Shown: positions 59,655 through 64,000 of the stretch, in pieces
Position numbering within the stretch: position 1 is the first letter of the stretch
Layout of the letters: the number at the start of each line of letters is the position of its first letter
Assembly (NCBI GenBank): GCA_017308595.1
Contig: JAFKER010000006.1
Span: 372,001 to 436,000, forward strand
Direction: 5' to 3'
DNA length: 64,000 nt
Source of the DNA: Afipia sp.
GTDB lineage: Bacteria > Pseudomonadota > Alphaproteobacteria > Rhizobiales > Xanthobacteraceae
Position numbers and translations under genes: made by a program
The notes under the pieces: model-generated
What the model saw: the letters and a program-made list of their open reading frames with translations, nothing else
What the model was told of the DNA's origin: nothing
Database searches by the model: none

Positions 59655-60683
59655 ATGGCGCTTTCGCGTTCTCGCCGCAGCGACAGCGGCTTTAATTACT
59701 GGCCGGGCTTTGTCGATGCGCTGTCCACACTGGTTCTCGCCATCGTCTTCCTGCTCTCGGTGTTTCTGGTGGTGCAGTTCTTCCTGTCACAGGAAGTCAC
59801 CGGGAAGGACAAGGCGCTGGAACGGCTGAACGCGCAGATTGCCCAGCTCAACGATCTCCTTTCGCTGGAAAAACTCGGCAAACTCAATCTCGACGATCAG
59901 CTTTCGCAAATGCGCGCTGGGCTTGCCTCCGCCGAAGCCGAACGCGACCGCGTCAAAGGGCTCTATGACGGCCTCGCGGGTGCCGGTGCGAGCGCGCAGG
60001 GCCGCGCCACCGAACTCGGCAAGGCGCTGGATTCCGAAAAACAGGTTTCCGCCCGCGCCTTGGCGCAGGTCGAAGTCCTCAACCAGCAGATCAGCGCCCT
60101 ACGCCGCCAGCTTGCCGCGCTAGAGGAAGCGCTCGATGCTTCGGAAAAGCGCGACAAGGAATCCCAAACCAAGATCGCCGATCTCGGCCAACGGCTGAAC
60201 GTGGCGCTGGCGCAGCGCGTGCAGGAACTGTCGCGCTATCGCTCCGAATTCTTCGGGCGCCTGCGTACCATCCTCGGCAATCGCCCCGATGTCCGCATTG
60301 TCGGCGACCGCTTCGTGTTCCAGTCTGAAGTGTTCTTCGATACCGGACAGGCGCTGCTGCTGCCGGAGGGCCGCGCCGAACTCGACAAGCTCGCCAGCGC
60401 TCTGATCGATCTCGACAAGCAGATCCCCGCGGAAATCGCCTGGGTGCTGCGCGTCGACGGCCATACCGACGTTCGGCCGATTAACAGCCCGCAGTTCAAG
60501 TCGAACTGGGAGCTGTCATCGGCACGCGCGATTTCGGTGGTGCAGTATCTCGTATCGCTCGGCGTGCCGGCGCAGCGTCTGGTCGCGGCAGGGTTTGCAG
60601 AATTCCAGCCGCTGGATCCCGAGAAGAGCGAAGAGGCCTACAAGCGCAACCGCCGCATCGAACTCAAGCTCACCGAACGATAA
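59655..60683 (+). CDS. MotB-like OmpA-domain protein with long coiled coil
   Basis: 342 residues: one TM helix starting at about 18 with a likely proton-carrying aspartate (GFVDALSTLVLAIVFLLSV, D21), a coiled coil of about 150 residues (LERLNAQIAQLNDLLSLEK through LRRQLAALEEALDASEKR), then an OmpA peptidoglycan-binding domain (FQSEVFFDTGQALLLPEGRAELDKLA, VDGHTDVRPINSPQFKSNWELSSARA). It would attach the motor formed with its upstream neighbour to the cell wall. The long coiled coil is not found in MotB or TolR. Confidence 0.85.
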   Translation: MALSRSRRSDSGFNYWPGFVDALSTLVLAIVFLLSVFLVVQFFLSQEVTGKDKALERLNAQIAQLNDLLSLEKLGKLNLDDQLSQMRAGLASAEAERDRVKGLYDGLAGAGASAQGRATELGKALDSEKQVSARALAQVEVLNQQISALRRQLAALEEALDASEKRDKESQTKIADLGQRLNVALAQRVQELSRYRSEFFGRLRTILGNRPDVRIVGDRFVFQSEVFFDTGQALLLPEGRAELDKLASALIDLDKQIPAEIAWVLRVDGHTDVRPINSPQFKSNWELSSARAISVVQYLVSLGVPAQRLVAAGFAEFQPLDPEKSEEAYKRNRRIELKLTER

Positions 60684-60699
60684 TCGGCACACGACGATC

Positions 60700-61149
60700 A
60701 TGAGCGCATCCTTCACGCTGCGGCCCTACGGCCCCGAGGACGAGGATGCTGCCATCGATCTGTGGCACCGGACCTGGCAACTGGCCTATCCCTCGATCGA
60801 CTTCGCGCAACGGGTTGAGGGGTGGCGCGCGCGCTGGCGCAATGACTTGGTGCCTATCGCGCGGATTGTTGTGGCGGAGCAGGACGGCGCGATGACCGGC
60901 TTCGTCACCATCGATTCGTCGGGCTATCTCGACCAGCTTGTGGTCGCGCCGGAGGCGTGGGGATCGGATCTCGGCAATCTGCTCATTGCACAAGCGAAGA
61001 TTATGTCGCCGAGCGGCATCACGCTTTTGGTGAACACCGACAACACCCGCGCCATCCGTTTCTATGAGCGCAGCGGTTTCGTTCACACCCATGACGACGT
61101 CAATCCGGTGTCGGGACGCAAAGTCTACGGCATGGCTTGGAAGCCCTGA
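60700..61149 (+). CDS. GNAT-family N-acetyltransferase
   Basis: 149 residues with the GNAT acetyl-CoA fold: FTLRPYGPEDEDAAIDLW at the N-terminus, LDQLVVAPEAWGSDLGNLLIAQA in the motif A position and NTRAIRFYERSGFV in motif B. Substrate unknown. The ATG lies 16 bp after the MotB-like stop; no ribosome-binding site is obvious. Confidence 0.9.
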   Translation: MSASFTLRPYGPEDEDAAIDLWHRTWQLAYPSIDFAQRVEGWRARWRNDLVPIARIVVAEQDGAMTGFVTIDSSGYLDQLVVAPEAWGSDLGNLLIAQAKIMSPSGITLLVNTDNTRAIRFYERSGFVHTHDDVNPVSGRKVYGMAWKP

Positions 61150-61153
61150 TCGT

Positions 61154-62440
61154 TCAGGCCGCTTCCAACAACGCCACCGTCCCCTGCCCGCCGTCGGCGC
61201 AAATGCTGACAATGGCGCGGCTGCCCTTCGGCATCGCTGCCAGTTCCTTGACGGCCTGACTGAGGATACGCGCGCCCGTTGCGCCGAAGGGATGACCGAG
61301 CGCGGTCGATCCGCCATTCGGGTTCAAGCGGTCGCGCGGAAACTTTCCAAATTCGGCATTCACGCCGGCCTTGTCGCGGATGAACTCCGAACTTTCCAGC
61401 GCCTTGATATGGGCCAGCACCTGCGCGGCGAAGGCTTCGTGGATTTCCCAGAGCTGAATGTCGGCATAGGTCAGCGCATGACGCGCCAGAAGACGCGGAA
61501 TCGCGTAGGGCGGCGCCATCAACAGGCCCTCGGTGCGAAAATCCACCGACGCAATTTCCCAGTCGATCAGTTTCACACGCGGCGTGTTGGGTGGCAGCTT
61601 TTCCAATCCCTTTTGCGAGGCCACCCAGATGCTCGATGCACCATCGGTCAGCGGCGAGGAATTTCCCGCCGTCAGCGTGCCCTTGCCACTCTTGCGGTCG
61701 AACGACGGCGACAGCCGCGCCAGTTTCTCCAGCGACGTGTCCTTGCGCGGAATGGTGTCGCGGCGCAGGCCCTCGAACGGAATGACGAGATCGTCGAAGA
61801 AACCGCGGTCCCACGCCGCCACCGCGTGCTGATGGCTTTCCAGCGCGATCTGATCCTGCGCCTCACGCGAGATATGCCATTCCTTCGCGGTGATTTCGGT
61901 GTGTTCGCCCATGCTCATGCCGGTGGTGCGATTGCTGACCGCCGGAATGTAGAGACGCACATCGCTCAGCCTGAGATCGATGGCATGGGTGAGCTTTTGT
62001 CCGAGCGAACGCGCGGTCTGAAACTGCCGTACCCAGTTCGACAGCGACATGCCGAGACCAAGCTGAACCTGGCTGAGGCTATCGACGCCGCCCACCAACG
62101 CAAGATTGCGCACTTCACCGTCGATCATCCCGGCGGCTTCGAATACATCCATCATGCTGGTCGAGCATGCCATCACCGTCGAATAAGCCGGAACCGTCGC
62201 ATCGACACCGGCATCCATGAGAATTTCGCGCGCGATGTTGCTCCAGGTGAGATTGGGCACCACGTTGCCCCATACCGCAAAATCCGGCTTAGCGCCGCCG
62301 AGGCGCTGCATCATGTGCTTGACCACCGGAACCGACAGCGCAATGGCGTCGACATTGCTGAGCGGCCCATCCACCTTCGCGAACGGCGTGCGCACGCCCG
62401 CGGCCAGCCAGACATCTTTTTTTGCTGATTGCGCCATCAC
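61154..62440 (-). CDS. Acetyl-CoA acetyltransferase / thiolase
   Basis: 428 residues. The nucleophilic cysteine is in VMACSTSMMDV, the catalytic histidine in NPNGGSTALGHPFGATGAR, the second cysteine in SICADGGQGTVALLE, and the EIHEAFAAQ motif is present. Type FadI/FadA-like, so either beta-oxidation or acetoacetyl-CoA formation. It is convergent with the GNAT gene (4 bp between stops). Confidence 0.93.
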   Translation of the reverse strand: MMAQSAKKDVWLAAGVRTPFAKVDGPLSNVDAIALSVPVVKHMMQRLGGAKPDFAVWGNVVPNLTWSNIAREILMDAGVDATVPAYSTVMACSTSMMDVFEAAGMIDGEVRNLALVGGVDSLSQVQLGLGMSLSNWVRQFQTARSLGQKLTHAIDLRLSDVRLYIPAVSNRTTGMSMGEHTEITAKEWHISREAQDQIALESHQHAVAAWDRGFFDDLVIPFEGLRRDTIPRKDTSLEKLARLSPSFDRKSGKGTLTAGNSSPLTDGASSIWVASQKGLEKLPPNTPRVKLIDWEIASVDFRTEGLLMAPPYAIPRLLARHALTYADIQLWEIHEAFAAQVLAHIKALESSEFIRDKAGVNAEFGKFPRDRLNPNGGSTALGHPFGATGARILSQAVKELAAMPKGSRAIVSICADGGQGTVALLEAA

Positions 62441-62570
62441 TTAGCTCCCGGATCGAACGCCTCACAGGCGCATCCGGAGACTAGTCGATCCGGCGCAAAG
62501 CATACAAGCCGACGGCGCGCGGGACAGTTCCGAGATCAGATCGTCAATGCGCCGCCAAGTGTGCTTCGTC

Positions 62571-63185
62571 CTACAGCCAGCCTGCTATCGCAGCCTGTTT
62601 CCAGCTTTCGCAGGGAATATCCGTCGCGCGATACAGCGGCTTTTCAAAGCGAACCTGCCGCCAGTCGCTCGGTGCGGCTCCGAATGAGTAGCCTGCTTTC
62701 CGGGCCAAACCGATCATCTGCTCATTGTTGCGGAAGGTTTCGCCGAACAGCCGGAACGAACCCAACGCCGCCGCGCGGCATTCCAGGTTGGACAGCATCG
62801 CCGAACCAATGCCTTGCCCCTGCCACTCGTCGCCGATCGACAGCCCAAACTCGGTGTTCCGCGTTTCAGCGTTATAGCTGTAACGCGCTTCGCCAACGAT
62901 GGCGTGGGCACCGTCGGTCTTCATCTCGGCAATCACCGCAAAGCGGCTGCCTTCCCCGACATGGAGGGTCTTGTCGAGCTCCGACGATGGCAATTCGCTC
63001 GCTGCACCCATCAGGCGGTTGTAGCGCGACTGCCGCGACAGGGCGCGAAAGTAGGACATCAGCGCGCCGGCGTCCTTTTGTTCGACGAAGCGGACGGTCA
63101 GGAGCCGCCGGCCCTTCAACCGCACGATGTCGGTGTAGCGGCCAATATTGGTGAGAAGAGCGCTGTAATCGGGCTGGGCGAGCAT
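62571..63185 (-). CDS. GNAT-family acetyltransferase
   Basis: 204 residues. RLLTVRFVEQKDAGALMSYFRALSRQSRYNRLMGA is the Pat-like entry, followed by GLSIGDEWQGQGIGSAMLSNLECRA for acetyl-CoA binding and RNNEQMIGLARKAGYSF. It may acetylate protein lysines or small molecules. The ATG at 63185 has GGAGAG 4 bp upstream and is preferred over a start at 63197-63200. Confidence 0.9.
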   Translation of the reverse strand: MLAQPDYSALLTNIGRYTDIVRLKGRRLLTVRFVEQKDAGALMSYFRALSRQSRYNRLMGAASELPSSELDKTLHVGEGSRFAVIAEMKTDGAHAIVGEARYSYNAETRNTEFGLSIGDEWQGQGIGSAMLSNLECRAAALGSFRLFGETFRNNEQMIGLARKAGYSFGAAPSDWRQVRFEKPLYRATDIPCESWKQAAIAGWL

Positions 63186-63232
63186 AACGCTCTCCATCAA
63201 CTGATCTGACCGACTTGTCGGGATGGTCTCGA

Positions 63233-63272
63233 CGGAAAAACCGCAGGGTCCAGATCAGCGATCTGGACCCTG
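63233..63272 (-). terminator. Terminator after the DUF1127 gene
   Basis: 13-bp perfect stem CAGGGTCCAGATC / GATCTGGACCCTG with a 3-nt loop; on the minus strand CGG and TTTTT follow, 11 bp after the stop codon. Confidence 0.95.
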
Positions 63273-63282
63273 AGGCAGACAG

Positions 63283-63498
63283 TTATTCACGCCAGAACGG
63301 CTTGTTCGCCTCGTAGGCGAAATCGCTCCAGCTCGCGCCGACGTCATGGAAATCGCGATCGCTGATATGAGCGAGCTCAGACCGCCGTTTGGAGCGCTCG
63401 CTCCAGGTATGCAGCAGGTCGACCAGCGACGTAATCGGATGATGGATGAAATCATGATGATGATTTGTCATCACATTGGTGGTGCAGGCAGACATCAT
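63283..63498 (-). CDS. DUF1127-type small protein
   Basis: 71 residues. LVDLLHTWSERSKRRSELAHISDRDFHDVGAS is the DUF1127 (YjiS-like) motif: an aromatic Trp, a basic RSKRR and the L-x3-SDRxLxDIG pattern. Such proteins are arginine-rich, small and in several alphaproteobacteria affect RNA turnover and carbon or phosphate stress. AGGAGG lies 6 bp before the ATG. Divergently transcribed from a LysR regulator, 109 bp apart, with a palindrome in the middle. Confidence 0.92.
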   Translation of the reverse strand: MMSACTTNVMTNHHHDFIHHPITSLVDLLHTWSERSKRRSELAHISDRDFHDVGASWSDFAYEANKPFWRE

Positions 63499-63577
63499 GG
63501 CCTCCTATAACGAACCTGATGACGGGAATATCTGCCCGCATGCCCCCATTGACAAACGACACGTTGTCCTTTGTTAT

Positions 63578-63592
63578 ATGAGATAATCTCAT
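63578..63592. promoter_or_regulatory. Palindromic site between DUF1127 and LysR genes
   Basis: Perfect ATGAGAT-A-ATCTCAT palindrome, 15 bp upstream of the LysR ATG and 79 bp upstream of the DUF1127 start. Position and symmetry suit the LysR protein binding site. Confidence 0.65.
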
Positions 63593-63607
63593 GAATAAGA
63601 GAAGCCC

Positions 63608-64000
63608 ATGACTGCCCGATTGCCCTCCCTGAACGGCTTGCGCGCTTTTGAGGCCGCGGCGCGGCATCTCAGCTTCACCCTTGCGGCGCAGGAGCTGAAC
63701 GTCACGCAGACCGCCATCAGTCACCAGATCCGGCGGCTGGAGGAAGAACTCGGACTTAAGCTGTTCATCCGCCAAAGCCGATCGCTGGCGCTGACGCCCG
63801 AGGCCACCGATTATCTCCCCGGCATCCGTGCCGCATTTCAGGACCTGCGAACCGCCACCGACCGCCTGTTGCGCAAAGACGACGACCGCGTGCTGACGAT
63901 CAGCACCCTGACCTCGCTCGCGGTGAAGTGGCTGCTTCCCAGATTGTCCTCGTTTCAGGAAAAGCATCCCGACATCGATGTGCGCATCACCACCTCGACC
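63608..64000 (+). CDS. LysR-type regulator, GcvA-like (cut by window edge)
   Basis: The frame is open from the ATG at 63608 to the end (131 codons). The N-terminal winged HTH is clear: LPSLNGLRAFEAAARHLSFTLAAQELNVTQTAISHQIRRLEEELGLKLF, the GcvA subgroup wording. The start of the effector-binding domain follows (DDRVLTISTLTSLAVKWLLPRL). AGAGAAG precedes the ATG. Divergent to the DUF1127 gene. Confidence 0.93.
   Translation, partial: MTARLPSLNGLRAFEAAARHLSFTLAAQELNVTQTAISHQIRRLEEELGLKLFIRQSRSLALTPEATDYLPGIRAAFQDLRTATDRLLRKDDDRVLTISTLTSLAVKWLLPRLSSFQEKHPDIDVRITTST

Noticed and set aside
58648-60683. Zorya anti-phage system
   Set aside because: Only MotA/MotB-like parts are present; no helicase or nuclease genes (ZorC, ZorD, ZorE) lie beside them, and the neighbours are housekeeping genes.

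Overview
The window reads as a housekeeping stretch of an alphaproteobacterial chromosome, most likely Bradyrhizobiaceae/Nitrobacteraceae (Afipia, Oligotropha, Rhodopseudomonas or Bradyrhizobium type). The basis is gene content and order (ruvC/ruvA/ruvB-ybgC-tol-pal-tilS-ftsH, zapA next to 6S RNA and 5-FTHF cyclo-ligase, tkt-gap-pgk-fba), the porin whose mature N-terminus begins ADLPAK, and the dispersed CGTCAT...ATGACG palindromes. I see no prophage, transposase, CRISPR array, tRNA or rRNA. The species assignment is inference.

Layout. 1-5.2 kb: end of groES, groEL with a terminator, an unrecognised exported protein, a CrtI-like FAD oxidoreductase and a small META/HslJ-like exported protein. 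5.3-11.6 kb: L-lactate permease, a BacA/SbmA-like permease-ATPase fusion, a ClC chloride transporter and an outer-membrane porin. 11.9-18.7 kb: a lysine-rich histone H1-like protein directly behind the glycolate oxidase genes glcDEF, a TetR regulator and azlCD amino-acid export genes. 18.8-31.3 kb: ftsH, tilS and the Tol-Pal envelope genes (cpoB, pal, tolB, tolA, tolR, tolQ). This cluster is split between tolB and pal by a GGDEF-EAL protein, a FeeM-like N-acyltransferase and a region of long hairpins. 31.5-39.0 kb: an accessory segment between tolQ and ybgC with a BASS-type transporter, a globin-coupled chemotaxis transducer, a DUF6498 membrane protein, DUF2852, three TetR regulators, a glutathione transferase and a DUF1348 protein. 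39.1-45.3 kb: ybgC, ruvB, ruvA and ruvC with two extra membrane-protein genes between them, mgtE and yebC. 45.5-49.7 kb: an MCP-PilZ protein, a YmdB-type phosphoesterase, 5-FTHF cyclo-ligase, 6S RNA, zapA and DUF4164. 49.9-57.5 kb: transketolase, GAPDH, PGK and class II aldolase, then a ThiE-like and a Sel1-repeat protein. 57.6-64 kb: an inositol monophosphatase, a MotA/MotB-like motor pair, two GNATs, a thiolase, a DUF1127 protein and the start of a GcvA-like LysR regulator.

How it works together. TolQRA-TolB-Pal-CpoB is the envelope-constriction machine and FtsH the membrane protease. GlcDEF with lactate permease points to two-carbon and three-carbon acid use. tkt-gap-pgk-fba form a contiguous Calvin/glycolysis block. 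The most notable non-coding features are an inverted pair of about 75-nt hairpins in front of pal that look like diverged copies of one structured element with compensatory changes, an identical operator (ATGTAAA-N5-TTTACAT) in front of both a TetR gene and its DUF2852 neighbour, a tandem operator in front of DUF1348-tetR, and a hairpin that would bury the mgtE ribosome-binding site.
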